From NCBI GenBank assembly GCA_947073645.1, contig CAMTMK010000006.1, forward strand, positions 24,728-88,727: a DNA stretch of 64,000 nt, read 5' to 3'. Shown piece by piece: positions 45,366-54,639 of this stretch; positions within the stretch are counted from its first letter, which is position 1; each line of letters opens with the position of its first letter. A model generated the notes under the pieces. The model did not search any database. It was given only the letters and a program-made list of their open reading frames with translations, and was not told the DNA's origin. The position numbers and the translations under genes were made by a program. The DNA comes from an uncultured bacterium. Its GTDB lineage: Bacteria; Cyanobacteriota; Vampirovibrionia; Gastranaerophilales; Gastranaerophilaceae.

Positions 45366-46242
45366 TATTTTACGCAATAAACACTTAGTGAACTGTTTTT
45401 TGAACTTGCTCTTATAAAAACGCTGTTATCATCTTGAATAGATGCACCCATTCCTTTTAATTGGGTAGGGTAATTTTGTGCTTTATCAATAGTATAAGGT
45501 GTCCATATATATTTACTTGGAGCACGTGTTCCTACATACCAATCAGCATTTAATGATATTCCCAAAGCTTCTTCTCTTAAAGGAACATGTGTGTCTTTGT
45601 CCAGTGTTGTACATATTTGTCCGGCTTCGACAAATGTTCCTGTTTTTGTTATATCACTATGTAGTAATGGAGCGACAACTTTAGTATTGTCAGGGTAAAG
45701 TGCAGTAATAAATCCAATATCTTTTCCGGCTTTATTTGGACCTTTTAGACCGTTCATATCATATATTGCATTTACACATACAGTGTTTGCAGCATAACAA
45801 TTTGCCAAACAATCATTTATGCATTTAGGATTGTAATATAAATATACTGTATAACCGTTATTCAGTACAAAGCCGTATTTGGTAGGGGAATAATCACCTT
45901 GTGCATATACTAATTTACTTTTTTTATCACCGTTCATTGCAATAATATTATTTGGGTGGGTTGTACCAAATTTTGCAATTTTCATATATTTTGACAGATA
46001 ATTTTTAGTAAAATCTTCGGCATCAGACGCAGATGTTAATTCATCATTTAGTGCCATGAGTCTCATTGCATCGCTAAATCTTGACAATATTGTTTTTCTT
46101 GCAGAGTTGTATTCTTTATCATTGGTTTTTTGAATAAGAGATGGCATAGTAAGTGCAGAAATAATACCGATAATACCAAGAGTAATTAAAACTTCCGCTA
46201 AAGTAAAACCTTCGGGGGGGGGGCGATTTTGTGCTTTTTCAT
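45362..46242 (-). CDS. type IV pilin-like protein, out of frame at C10 leader tract (probable phase-off)
   Basis: The leader MKKHKIA starts at ATG 46242 with GGAGG eight bases before it. Ten C on the coding strand (46214-46223) follow, so translation from this start reads PKVLL and meets TAG. The mature frame GFTLAEVLITLGIIGIISAL continues without a break to TAG at 45362. Here the residue before Phe is Gly, the classical prepilin cleavage site. The protein carries YDMNGLKGPNKAGKD and many Cys. The span of 881 bases needs one more (11 C) or two fewer (8 C) to be whole. Sequencing error is the alternative. Confidence 0.75.
46214..46223. repeat. homopolymeric G10 tract in pilin leader
   Basis: Ten G on the plus strand (C on the coding strand) inside codons 7-11 of the pilin-like gene. 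It leaves the leader out of frame with the mature pilin. Confidence 0.88.
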
Positions 46243-46401
46243 ATTAAATACCTCCATAATAATTTTATTATGCAGATTGGGGTATGTCAATATTGACTTT
46301 TTTTGAATAATCATTAAACCTCATATAAACGGATGATTTTTATCTGATTTGTTGAATGTTAGTGTAAATTATCCGATTATCTAATAAAAAAGAGGTAGTA
46401 A

Positions 46402-47097
46402 ATGAAAATTAACGGTGGTATCAGATATTGCGAAAAAGGCTTAACAGCATCGTTGAGAGCGATGCATGTTCAAAGCGAGCTTATCGGGATGTATAACGAG
46501 AATGTCGGCGGATTTGATAAAATTGGTTATCAAAGACAAGAACCTGTTGTATCATCTTTCACTGAGTTTATAGGGGTGCATGGGCTTTCTAAAACTACTG
46601 ATGATAAAGTTGGACGTATTGCAATGTCAGATAATCCATTGGATTTGGCACTTGCTAATAAAGGATATTTTCAAATTCAAACCGCTGACGGTATAAAACT
46701 TACACGTGACGGAAGATTTAAACTAGATAAAGAAGGAAATCTTTTAACACTGGAAGATGACAAAGTTCTCTCAAATGCAGGTGTTCCTATTCAATTGCCT
46801 GTAGTTCCGGAACAGCTTAAGGATATTAAAATTAATGCAAAAGGTCAGGTTTCTGTTTTAAACCGCAAAACTAACAAGTTTGAAACTGCTGGGTTTATCG
46901 GTGTCGTTGATACAAACGGCGTTGTTGTTATGAATCCCGAAGTTAAACAAAGTTATAATGAATATTCAAATGTATCGCTTCAAGATGAATTTATCGGAAT
47001 GATGCCGATTATTAGAAATTTTGAAGCAAACAGGCAGATTTTTATGATTCAAAACCAAAATCTTCAAAAAGTAATTTCCCAACTGGGACAAGCATAA
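46402..47097 (+). CDS. flagellar basal-body rod protein FlgF-like
   Basis: A 231-residue rod protein. The N terminus lacks the usual ANNLAN motif in full (MYNENVGGFDKIGYQ), but the middle motif NPLDLALANKGYFQIQTADG with LTRDGRFKLDKEGNL is the FlgF/FlgG core. The C terminus IIRNFEANRQIFMIQNQNLQKVISQLG is the rod-family helix. It builds the proximal or distal rod. AAGAGG precedes ATG. It heads a run FlgF-FlgG-FlgB-FlgC. Confidence 0.85.
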   Translation: MKINGGIRYCEKGLTASLRAMHVQSELIGMYNENVGGFDKIGYQRQEPVVSSFTEFIGVHGLSKTTDDKVGRIAMSDNPLDLALANKGYFQIQTADGIKLTRDGRFKLDKEGNLLTLEDDKVLSNAGVPIQLPVVPEQLKDIKINAKGQVSVLNRKTNKFETAGFIGVVDTNGVVVMNPEVKQSYNEYSNVSLQDEFIGMMPIIRNFEANRQIFMIQNQNLQKVISQLGQA

Positions 47098-47109
47098 GAG
47101 GTATAATTT

Positions 47110-47823
47110 ATGTATAGCATGCAAGGTATAGTAAGAAAAAGTGTAAACAACTCAATCAGTCAGTTTGAAAGATTGGGTTATGTTGCAAATAATCTTGCCA
47201 ATATGAACACAAGAGGGTATAAAAACGTAAGCTTTGAACAAATGCTCAAAGAAGACGGGTATCTGACAGGTGCTGTGAGAACAGATTTTAAGCAGGGCTC
47301 AATACAGATTACAAGTAATCCTTATGATGTTGCAATTAATGGTAACGGTTTTATTCCCGTAGTTTCGCCGGAAGGTGAAGTTGCTTACACCCGCGACGGT
47401 GCTTTCAAACAAGGCAAGGACGGCTATCTTGTTACAAATGACAACTGGATTGTCGGCGAGGGAATTAAGATACCTGCAAACTGTTATAAGTTTGAAATTA
47501 AACCGAACGGCGAAGTTTATACATATGATAAGGCAAATACTACACCTAAAAAAATTGGTACAATTCCTTTAGTAAGATTTGCATCTCAAGAAAGTTTGGA
47601 ACAAGCAGGCATGAACAAACTTGTGCCGACAGAAGATTCGGGCGAACCTGAATTGGTTAGAGAACATGAATGTTTTTGCCAAAATAATCTTGAAAATTCA
47701 AATACAAATGTTTATTCATCAACAACTGAAATGCTAAGGCTGAATGCATCAATGCTTGCAAGTATGCGTATGATGAAAGTTGTTGATGATATGTACAACA
47801 AAGCAATCAATATAAGGGAGTAA
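47110..47823 (+). CDS. flgG: flagellar basal-body rod protein FlgG-like
   Basis: A 237-residue rod protein. Motifs are RLGYVANNLANMNTRGYKNV (N-terminal rod motif), NPYDVAINGNGFIPVV and TRDGAFKQGKDGYLVT, and a C-terminal helix MLRLNASMLASMRMMKVVDDMYNKAINI. It is a distal rod candidate and paralogous to the gene before it. The C-terminal segment CFCQNNLENSNTNVYSSTTEM differs from the usual GYLE motif. AAGAGG precedes ATG. Confidence 0.85.
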   Translation: MYSMQGIVRKSVNNSISQFERLGYVANNLANMNTRGYKNVSFEQMLKEDGYLTGAVRTDFKQGSIQITSNPYDVAINGNGFIPVVSPEGEVAYTRDGAFKQGKDGYLVTNDNWIVGEGIKIPANCYKFEIKPNGEVYTYDKANTTPKKIGTIPLVRFASQESLEQAGMNKLVPTEDSGEPELVREHECFCQNNLENSNTNVYSSTTEMLRLNASMLASMRMMKVVDDMYNKAINIRE

Positions 47824-47853
47824 CCAGCGTAGCCGCTGGACCCGCCACTCGGG
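47824..47853 (+). repeat. dispersed hairpin repeat, copy 3
   Basis: CCAGCG-TAGC-CGCTGG plus ACCCGCCACTCGGG, starting directly after the flgG stop. Both stem arms differ from copy 1 in matching fashion, and the tail changes keep a CCCG/CGGG pairing. Confidence 0.8.
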
Positions 47854-47880
47854 CTTAAAAACATTGAAAGGGTAAAAAAG

Positions 47881-48228
47881 ATGTTTACATCACTAGACAG
47901 TATGGGTAAAGTTTCATTAATGATGGATTTGATAACACAAAGACAGCGTGCTTTGGGTTCAAACCTTGCTAACGTCGATACTCCGGGTTATGTCCGTCGT
48001 GATATAAACTTTGGCGACTATTTAAGCTCTATGAACAGTCCCTTAGAAACTCAATTGTCAGAACGTCTTGGGCCTTCTGGAGTTATTGAAGAAAGACAGT
48101 ATGAAGAAATTGATCCTGCAAATGAATTGATGGCAATTCAACAAAACTCACTTCTTTATACGATGGCAACAAGAAGAATGTCTAATATAATTACAGAAAT
48201 GAAAACAGTAATTAACGTAGGAAAGTAG
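47881..48228 (+). CDS. flgB: flagellar basal-body rod protein FlgB
   Basis: A 115-residue proximal rod protein. The motif SNLANVDTPGYVRRDINFGDYL is the FlgB/FlgC N-terminal rod signature, and the C-terminal helix (QQNSLLYTMATRRMSNIITEM) is typical. GAAAGGG precedes ATG. It is separated from flgG by the hairpin repeat and from flgC by seven bases. Order FlgF-FlgG-FlgB-FlgC differs from the standard flgBC-first order. Confidence 0.92.
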   Translation: MFTSLDSMGKVSLMMDLITQRQRALGSNLANVDTPGYVRRDINFGDYLSSMNSPLETQLSERLGPSGVIEERQYEEIDPANELMAIQQNSLLYTMATRRMSNIITEMKTVINVGK

Positions 48229-48235
48229 GTGCGTC

Positions 48236-48679
48236 ATGAGTATAATAGAATCAATGAATATCGGATCAAATGCCTTAAAAGCACATGGCTTAAGGTTAGA
48301 TATTCACGCAAAAAACATTGCAAACGTTGATACTCCAAATTACGTCAGACGTATTCCTATTTTGAATGCGACAGAAGATATTTCTTTCCACGGTTTGATG
48401 AATACTATGAAAGAAGATGTTTTCGGCGTCGGAACTTTGCCGTACCTTCAAGGCGGTGTAGTGTTTAACGGATGTATTGAAGACCCTACTTTAGGTGATA
48501 AAATTTATCGTCCCGGACATCCTGATGCTGATGCAAATGGTTATATAAGAGCTTCAAACGTTAACCCTGCAGTTGATATGGCAGATGCTATTCTTGCACA
48601 AAGAGCTTATGAAGCCAACCTTGCGTTAATAGGTATTACAAAGGCAATGGCGCAAAAAGCCGTTGAAATCGGACGTTAA
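48236..48679 (+). CDS. flgC: flagellar basal-body rod protein FlgC
   Basis: A 147-residue proximal rod protein. HAKNIANVDTPNYVRRIPIL is the rod motif, and PGHPDADANGYIRASNVNP with VDMADAILAQRAYEANLALI is characteristic of FlgC. Upstream GTAGGTGCGTC provides a weak ribosome site. Its stop overlaps the next gene (TAATG), so the glycosyltransferase is coupled to the flagellar genes. Confidence 0.94.
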   Translation: MSIIESMNIGSNALKAHGLRLDIHAKNIANVDTPNYVRRIPILNATEDISFHGLMNTMKEDVFGVGTLPYLQGGVVFNGCIEDPTLGDKIYRPGHPDADANGYIRASNVNPAVDMADAILAQRAYEANLALIGITKAMAQKAVEIGR

Positions 48680-49620
48680 TGACTAAATTATCAATTATAA
48701 TTCCTGTATATAATATTGAAGCTTATATCTCAAAATGTTTGAACAGTATTTTAAATCAATCTTTTAAAGATTTTGAAGTTATTTGCGTAAATGACGGCTC
48801 TTCAGACGGTTCGCTTGCTGAATTGCAAAAATGTCGTGATGAACGTGTGATTATTATTGATAAAAAAAATGAAGGTTCAGGGGTTGCAAGAAATTCTGCA
48901 CTTGCTGTCGCACGCGGTGAATATATATTTTTTGTTGACGGTGATGATTGGATTGAGGAAAATTCTCTGCAAAAAATGATTGATGAAGCGAACAGGCTTA
49001 AAACAGATATTTTAATTTTTGGCGGGCTTTCATATTACGAAGGTAAGGGACAGAACGGAGGTTATTCAGCAAACAAACTTCCTAAGAAATATCTGAATAA
49101 AGTTTTTTCGGCTGAAGATATTAAAAAAGATGTTTTTAAATTCCCATCAACTGCGTGGACAAAGCTTTACAGACGAGATTTTTTACAAAAAAATGACATA
49201 AAATTTCAAGAAATTAAAGTAGGTCAGGATCAATTGCCGTTTTTTCATTCAATGATTACGGCAGAGAGAATAGCTATTTTGCCCGAAAATTTATACTGTT
49301 ATCGTAAAAATAGGGCAGGTTCTGCAATGACTGTTAAAAAGAAAAAGAATTTTTCACCAATATATGTTTTCTATGCAGTTGAAGAAGTTTTAAAAAAAAC
49401 AGATAAACTTAATGATTATAAAGATATTTTTGTTAAAAAATATTTTTCCAAAGCAACATCATGGCTTGGAAAATTTCAAGATGATTTGAAGCAAGAATAC
49501 TTTGCAGAATATTCAAAACTTTTATCACATGTTCAATCAGAATATTGCTTATATAAAAACTTCAACCCAACAATAAAAGATGGATATTGGATGTTGAAAG
49601 TGAAAACGATATTAGTTTGA
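48679..49620 (+). CDS. GT2-family glycosyltransferase
   Basis: A 313-residue GT-A fold glycosyltransferase. SIIIPVYNIEAYISKCLNS, VNDGSSDGS and the metal-binding FFVDGDDWIEE are classical GT2 motifs. The C-terminal part is basic and helical. It starts on the flgC stop (TAATG), so it may act on flagellin or the basal-body surface, or on a surface polysaccharide; the acceptor cannot be told. A strong terminator follows. Confidence 0.88.
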   Translation: MTKLSIIIPVYNIEAYISKCLNSILNQSFKDFEVICVNDGSSDGSLAELQKCRDERVIIIDKKNEGSGVARNSALAVARGEYIFFVDGDDWIEENSLQKMIDEANRLKTDILIFGGLSYYEGKGQNGGYSANKLPKKYLNKVFSAEDIKKDVFKFPSTAWTKLYRRDFLQKNDIKFQEIKVGQDQLPFFHSMITAERIAILPENLYCYRKNRAGSAMTVKKKKNFSPIYVFYAVEEVLKKTDKLNDYKDIFVKKYFSKATSWLGKFQDDLKQEYFAEYSKLLSHVQSEYCLYKNFNPTIKDGYWMLKVKTILV

Positions 49621-49626
49621 TATAAA

Positions 49627-49659
49627 TAAAAAAGAGAAACTATTTAGTTTCTCTTTTTT
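49627..49659 (+). terminator. intrinsic terminator after the glycosyltransferase
   Basis: AAAGAGAAACTA and TAGTTTCTCTTT arms with T6. It closes the flagellar/glycosyltransferase operon. The next 185 bases hold promoter-like repeats of the Fic gene. Confidence 0.88.
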
Positions 49660-49792
49660 ATGGTGTCGTAAAGCTCCCGACTTTGGAACTTTACAAGTTT
49701 ATTATTAGCACAATGAAAGAAGATGCGCAAGTTTATTACAATATGAGAATTGTTTTAAAATTGGATACTTTGTGATATCAATTGACTTTTCC

Positions 49793-49835
49793 TACTTTAT
49801 ACTTTATACTTTTAAAATAATTAAACTATAAAGTA
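49793..49835 (+). promoter_or_regulatory. repeat-flanked promoter of the Fic gene, possible operator
   Basis: TACTTTATA occurs at 49793 and again overlapping at 49800, and the reverse complement TATAAAGTA lies at 49827-49835, just before the ribosome site (ACGAGG). The pattern looks like a binding site for the HTH domain at the C terminus of the Fic protein. Confidence 0.5.
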
Positions 49836-49844
49836 CGAGGTTAT

Positions 49845-50732
49845 ATGCAGATAATTCTATCAGAAATTGAAGAAAATAAAATCAAATTATCGAAAGCTCT
49901 AAAAAATAAAAATAATAAGAATGAATTTTATAAGTGGTTGAAAACTGAACTTGCTTATACTTCAAATGCAATTGAGGGGAATACTCTTACAAGAAAAGAA
50001 ACTCAGCTTGTAATTGAAGAAAACTTGACATCATCTTCTAAACCATTAAGAAATTATATTGAAGCTGTAAACCATGCAAAAGCTTTTTGTAAAATATTGG
50101 AAATACTTGAAAATAATTCAGGAATTGATGAAAAAGCAATCTTAGATATTCATAGAACTATTTTAATCGGTCTGGATGATACAAATGCAGGATTTTACAG
50201 AAATTGTCGAGTGCGAATTTCAGGCTCTAATACAATTTTACCAAATCCATTAAAAGTGCCTGAATTAATGGAAGATTTTTATAAATGGTTGTCTGATAAT
50301 CTTGATAATGAACCGATTACAGCAATAATGGCTCATCTCAAGTTCGTATCAATTCACCCGTTTACTGATGGTAACGGAAGAACCGCAAGACTTTTAATGA
50401 ATGCATTACTTTTGAAATACGGTTATGCACCTATAATCGTTCGACCGACAGATAGAAAAAAATATCTTTCAGCTATTGAAAATTATCAAACTAAGAATAG
50501 CGAAGAAACATACATTAAGTTAATGTTGCGCATATTAAACCGTTCAATGAAAATTGCAATAAATATGTTTGAAGATACTGTAACGGGTAAGCATGGAGAT
50601 TTATTAACAATATCCAAATATGCAAAATACAAAGGTGTTCCAGCATCAACGATAAGGTACTGGGTAGAAATTGGAAAAATAAAACCGACAAGTTATACGA
50701 ATTCAGGGTATATGTTATTTGAAAAAGATTAA
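49845..50732 (+). CDS. Fic-domain protein with N-terminal inhibitory helix and C-terminal HTH
   Basis: Fic proteins usually transfer AMP to a target protein. The 295-residue protein has the catalytic HPFTDGNGRTARLL (HPFx[D/E]GNGR complete), a flap region (TILPNPLKVPELMED), and an N-terminal inhibitory helix with SNAIEGN (pattern [S/T]xxxE[G/N], class II). The C-terminal 45 residues resemble a MerR-like winged helix (LTISKYAKYKGVPASTIRYWVEIGKI). This suggests a self-regulated Fic of the type that represses its own gene. ACGAGG precedes ATG. No separate antitoxin is seen. Confidence 0.9.
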   Translation: MQIILSEIEENKIKLSKALKNKNNKNEFYKWLKTELAYTSNAIEGNTLTRKETQLVIEENLTSSSKPLRNYIEAVNHAKAFCKILEILENNSGIDEKAILDIHRTILIGLDDTNAGFYRNCRVRISGSNTILPNPLKVPELMEDFYKWLSDNLDNEPITAIMAHLKFVSIHPFTDGNGRTARLLMNALLLKYGYAPIIVRPTDRKKYLSAIENYQTKNSEETYIKLMLRILNRSMKIAINMFEDTVTGKHGDLLTISKYAKYKGVPASTIRYWVEIGKIKPTSYTNSGYMLFEKD

Positions 50733-50865
50733 TGTTGTTGGGCTAAAAGCCCAACCTGCTACTCCAAATTAACAATAAGATACTTGGTATAAATTGAAAA
50801 AGCTTAGAGGATAAATGCAAGTTTACCATAAGATTAACAAATTTATTACAATTATCATAATGATT

Positions 50866-51276
50866 TTAAGACTGTAGTTTAAAATAATCTAAGAAAAATT
50901 GTTCTTTTTCTCCCTTTAAGCAAGTTAATTGTAATTTTTTATAAGCAGTTTTTGTTTCTATAGTTATCTCTATAACAAAATAAAGATTACTATAAAAGAT
51001 TTTAATATCAGATTGAGTTCTTGGTACGATAAATTCTTTACCTGTCCATAAATATGTTACAACGAAAAAGTCATCATAAAATGTTACAATGGTAGGAGAA
51101 TTCTTTATTATTAGGGTATTCCAAGCTCTTGTAACGTAAAATTGCTTTATCGGATTACCAAATCTTTTATTTAAGGAGCTAGAAATTTTAACTTGACGAA
51201 TGAAATAAAAAGTAAGTGCAAGGCATATATAAAACAAAAATATTCCAAATATTATAAATTGTGGTTGTATGTTCAT
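50866..51276 (-). CDS. unknown single-pass membrane protein
   Basis: A 136-residue protein with one N-terminal transmembrane helix (FIIFGIFLFYICLALTFYFI) and a cytoplasmic or periplasmic beta-rich part (IVTFYDDFFVVTYLWTGKEFIVP). The small domain could be PH-like, but no family is recognised. It sits between the Fic gene and tRNA-Leu, inside the accessory block. It ends 133 bases past the Fic stop. Confidence 0.5.
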   Translation of the reverse strand: MNIQPQFIIFGIFLFYICLALTFYFIRQVKISSSLNKRFGNPIKQFYVTRAWNTLIIKNSPTIVTFYDDFFVVTYLWTGKEFIVPRTQSDIKIFYSNLYFVIEITIETKTAYKKLQLTCLKGEKEQFFLDYFKLQS

Positions 51277-51298
51277 AGCTCTTACTTATTCCCTAAAA

Positions 51299-51382
51299 TG
51301 GTGTCGACGGCGAGACTTGAACTCGCACGGGTTACCCCACACGCCCCTCAAACGTGCACGTCTACCATTCCGCCACGCCGAC
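51299..51382 (-). tRNA. tRNA-Leu (anticodon GAG)
   Basis: An 84-base class II tRNA on the minus strand, with encoded CCA. The acceptor GTCGGCG pairs with CGTCGAC, including one G-T. The anticodon loop TTGAGGG holds GAG, for codon CUC. The long variable arm and T arm (GAGTTCAAGTCTC) are complete. Confidence 0.93.
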
Positions 51383-51436
51383 ATATAAATCATATTTATT
51401 ATTTTAACACAATTATTTTTTTTGTAAAATGGGTAT

Positions 51437-51766
51437 ATGAATAAAAATGATTTAGTGAAATTGTGTTTGAGTTTTGGTGATGCACTTGAAACATATCCTT
51501 TTAAAGACAAAGCTTACGAAGATTATGCTGTTATCCGTCACGAGTCTAATAATAAATGGTTTGCATTAATTTTTTATCTTAATGAAAAATTGTATGTTAA
51601 TTTAAAATGTACCCCTGTTAATTCTGCAATTTTGCGTGACGAATATTCATTTATTACTCCGGCATGGCATATGAATAAAACACATTGGATTAAGGCAGAT
51701 GTCAAAAATACTCCGAAAGATATTTTAAAAGCTTTGATTGAAGAAAGTTATTTGTTGACCAAATAA
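51437..51766 (+). CDS. MmcQ/YjbR family protein
   Basis: A 109-residue MmcQ/YjbR-type protein with the DNA-binding-like CyaY fold. Family segments are [53 protein letters not shown] and [13 protein letters not shown]. Role is unclear; it may bind DNA or a small molecule. The promoter is a leaderless type: TAAAAT, six bases (GGGTAT), ATG. It is followed by uvrA 20 bases later. Confidence 0.88.
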   Translation: MNKNDLVKLCLSFGDALETYPFKDKAYEDYAVIRHESNNKWFALIFYLNEKLYVNLKCTPVNSAILRDEYSFITPAWHMNKTHWIKADVKNTPKDILKALIEESYLLTK

Positions 51767-51786
51767 TTTTGTGCAATAATGTAACT

Positions 51787-54624
51787 ATGTTAGACACGAT
51801 TACAATTAGAGGGGCAAAGGAACACAATTTGAAAGATGTTTCTTTGCAATTGCCGAAAAATGAATTAATAGTATTTACAGGTGTATCTGGGTCTGGGAAA
51901 TCTTCTCTTGCATTTGATACGATTTTTGCTGAAGGGCAAAGACGTTATATTGAAAGTCTTTCCACATATGCAAGGCAATTTTTAGGGCAGATGGACAAGC
52001 CTAATGTTGAATATATTGACGGGCTTTCGCCTGCTATTTCTATTGACCAGAAATCAACTAGTAATAATCCGCGTTCTACTGTTGGAACGGTTACGGAAAT
52101 TTATGATTATTTAAGGCTTTTGTTTGCTCGTGTCGGAACACCTTACTGTCCTAATTGCGGTGATGAGATTAAACCTCAGACTATTGATGAAATTGTAAAC
52201 AGTATCTTAAAACTTGGTGAAGGTACAAAAATTCAAATTTTAGCTCCGATTGCTTATGGAAAAAAAGGTGAATTTTCTTCAACTTTTGATGAATTGCGTC
52301 AGGAAGGGTTTGTCAGAGTTAAAGTTGACGGAGAAATTTATAATCTTGATGAAGATGAAATCTCACTTGTAAAAACTAAAAAACATAATATTTTTGTAGT
52401 TGTAGACAGAATTGTTGTAAAAGAATCTGCCCAATCTCGTCTGGCAGACAGTGTGCAAATTGCTTTGAAAAAATCTGACGGACTTGCTGTTATAGATGTT
52501 GTGGACGGTGGTGAGATTGTTTATAGTGAAAAACTAGCATGTCCAAGATGTAATTTGAGTTTTGAAGAATTAGCACCGAGAATTTTTTCATTTAATGCGC
52601 CCTATGGTGCTTGTGAAAGATGTGCCGGATTAGGAGCGGATTTCGTTGTAGACCCGAATTTGGTAGTCCCTGACAGAACAAAGTCGTTAAAAGATGGTGC
52701 GATTTATCCTTGGTCAAAGACTACAACTCAATATTATGAAGATGTTTTAAAATCTGTTTGTTCACATTTTAAGATTGATATGGACAAACCGTTTGAACAA
52801 TTGTCTAAAGATGAACAAAATATAATTCTTTACGGACATGATGATTTAGTAAAATTCCATGTAATGCGCTTTGGTACTCATCGTTATGAGGACAAATATC
52901 ATAAATTTTTGGGTGTAATTCCGTTTTTGGAAAAACGTTACAATGAATCAGGCGGTGAATATTGGCGTGAAGAGATTGAAAAATATATGACAATGACTCC
53001 TTGTCCTGCCTGTGGCGGTGCAAGGTTAAAACCATTTCCGCTTGCAGTCAAAATTAAGGACAAGAATATTTTTGAATTTACTCAGATGTCTGTTGATGAC
53101 GAATTGCAGTTTGTTGAAGATTTATATTTGGAATTAAATGAGTTTCAAATGCAGATTGCAAAACAGATTTTGGATGAAATCAGGGCTCGTTTGAGATTTT
53201 TAAAAGATGTAGGTTTAAGTTATCTTGATCTTGCTCGTCGTGCGGGGACGTTATCAGGCGGAGAAGCTCAAAGAATCAGACTTGCAACGCAAATCGGAAG
53301 CGGCTTGTCAGGTGTTTTGTATGTGTTGGACGAGCCTTCAATAGGATTGCATCAGCGTGATAATGACAGATTGATAAAGACACTTATAAAGCTAAGAAAT
53401 CTTGGTAATACCTTGATTGTTGTTGAACACGATGAAGATACAATAAGAAATGCCGATTATATTGTTGATATTGGTCCAAAAGCAGGTGTAAACGGCGGTA
53501 AAGTTATCGGATGCGGGTCTGTTGACGATATTATAAAATCTAAAGGCTCAATTACAGGTAAATATTTGAGCGGTGAAAAATATATTCCTATACCTGAAAA
53601 AATCCGTGAGGGCAGCGGAGAATTTTTACGGGTTAAAAATGCACATATCAATAATTTGAAAAATATTGATGTAGATATTCCTTTGGGTAAAATTGTCTGC
53701 CTTACAGGTGTATCAGGCTCCGGAAAATCGTCTTTGATGCAAGATTTGGTTTATGAATATGCAATTCACAAACTGCGTAAAAATCGTCCAAAACCACAAG
53801 GTGTTGATGAGATTACAGGTTTTGAGCATATTGATAAAATTATTGATATAGACCAGTCGCCAATCGGCAGAACCCCGCGTTCAAATCCTGCCACATATAC
53901 TGATTTGTTTACTCATATCAGAGAGTTGTTTGCAAAAACTAATGAGGCAAAATTGCGCGGTTACAAACCGGGAAGATTTAGTTTCAATGTTAAAGGCGGA
54001 CGTTGTGAAGCTTGTAAGGGTGATGGCGTTTTAAAAATTGAGATGAATTTTTTATCGGATGTTTATGTGAAATGCGATGTCTGCAAAGGTAAACGCTATA
54101 ATCGTGAAACATTAGAGGTTAAATATAAGGGTAAGACTATTGCTGATGTTCTTGATATGAGTGTTAAAGAAGCTTTAGAGTTTTTTGACAGCATTCCTGC
54201 AATTAAATCACGTTTGCAAACTCTTAATGATGTAGGGCTTGATTATATGAAACTTGGTCAAAGCGCTACAACTTTGTCAGGTGGAGAAGCTCAGAGGATT
54301 AAGCTTGCATCGGAACTTAATAAGCGCTCTACGGGTAAAACTCTTTATCTTCTTGATGAACCGTCTGTCGGACTTCATTGGTATGATTTGGATAAATTAA
54401 TTAAAATTTTGCAAAAATTGGCAGACCAAGGTAATACTATTCTTGTAATCGAACATAATCTTGATTTTATCAAGGTTGCAGACCATATTATAGACTTAGG
54501 TCCTGAAGGCGGTATTGGCGGAGGACAAATTATAGCTCAGGGTACTCCTCAAGAAGTAGCAAAATGCAAGAAATCTTATACAGGTCAGTATCTTAAGCCA
54601 ATATTGACAAATGGTAAAATATAA
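51787..54624 (+). CDS. uvrA: excinuclease ABC subunit A
   Basis: UvrA is the damage-sensing ATPase of nucleotide excision repair. The 945-residue protein has two ABC cassettes. Walker A motifs are [15 protein letters not shown] and [14 protein letters not shown]; signatures are [17 protein letters not shown] and [16 protein letters not shown]. Zinc fingers appear as CPNCGDE...CPRC and CEACKGDG...CDVCKG. I chose ATG 51787; a -10 of AATAAT ends six bases before it with a TG extension, and no Shine-Dalgarno sequence is seen, so it is probably leaderless. UvrB and UvrC are elsewhere. Confidence 0.96.
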   Translation: MLDTITIRGAKEHNLKDVSLQLPKNELIVFTGVSGSGKSSLAFDTIFAEGQRRYIESLSTYARQFLGQMDKPNVEYIDGLSPAISIDQKSTSNNPRSTVGTVTEIYDYLRLLFARVGTPYCPNCGDEIKPQTIDEIVNSILKLGEGTKIQILAPIAYGKKGEFSSTFDELRQEGFVRVKVDGEIYNLDEDEISLVKTKKHNIFVVVDRIVVKESAQSRLADSVQIALKKSDGLAVIDVVDGGEIVYSEKLACPRCNLSFEELAPRIFSFNAPYGACERCAGLGADFVVDPNLVVPDRTKSLKDGAIYPWSKTTTQYYEDVLKSVCSHFKIDMDKPFEQLSKDEQNIILYGHDDLVKFHVMRFGTHRYEDKYHKFLGVIPFLEKRYNESGGEYWREEIEKYMTMTPCPACGGARLKPFPLAVKIKDKNIFEFTQMSVDDELQFVEDLYLELNEFQMQIAKQILDEIRARLRFLKDVGLSYLDLARRAGTLSGGEAQRIRLATQIGSGLSGVLYVLDEPSIGLHQRDNDRLIKTLIKLRNLGNTLIVVEHDEDTIRNADYIVDIGPKAGVNGGKVIGCGSVDDIIKSKGSITGKYLSGEKYIPIPEKIREGSGEFLRVKNAHINNLKNIDVDIPLGKIVCLTGVSGSGKSSLMQDLVYEYAIHKLRKNRPKPQGVDEITGFEHIDKIIDIDQSPIGRTPRSNPATYTDLFTHIRELFAKTNEAKLRGYKPGRFSFNVKGGRCEACKGDGVLKIEMNFLSDVYVKCDVCKGKRYNRETLEVKYKGKTIADVLDMSVKEALEFFDSIPAIKSRLQTLNDVGLDYMKLGQSATTLSGGEAQRIKLASELNKRSTGKTLYLLDEPSVGLHWYDLDKLIKILQKLADQGNTILVIEHNLDFIKVADHIIDLGPEGGIGGGQIIAQGTPQEVAKCKKSYTGQYLKPILTNGKI

Positions 54625-54639
54625 TTTAAAGTTGAAATT

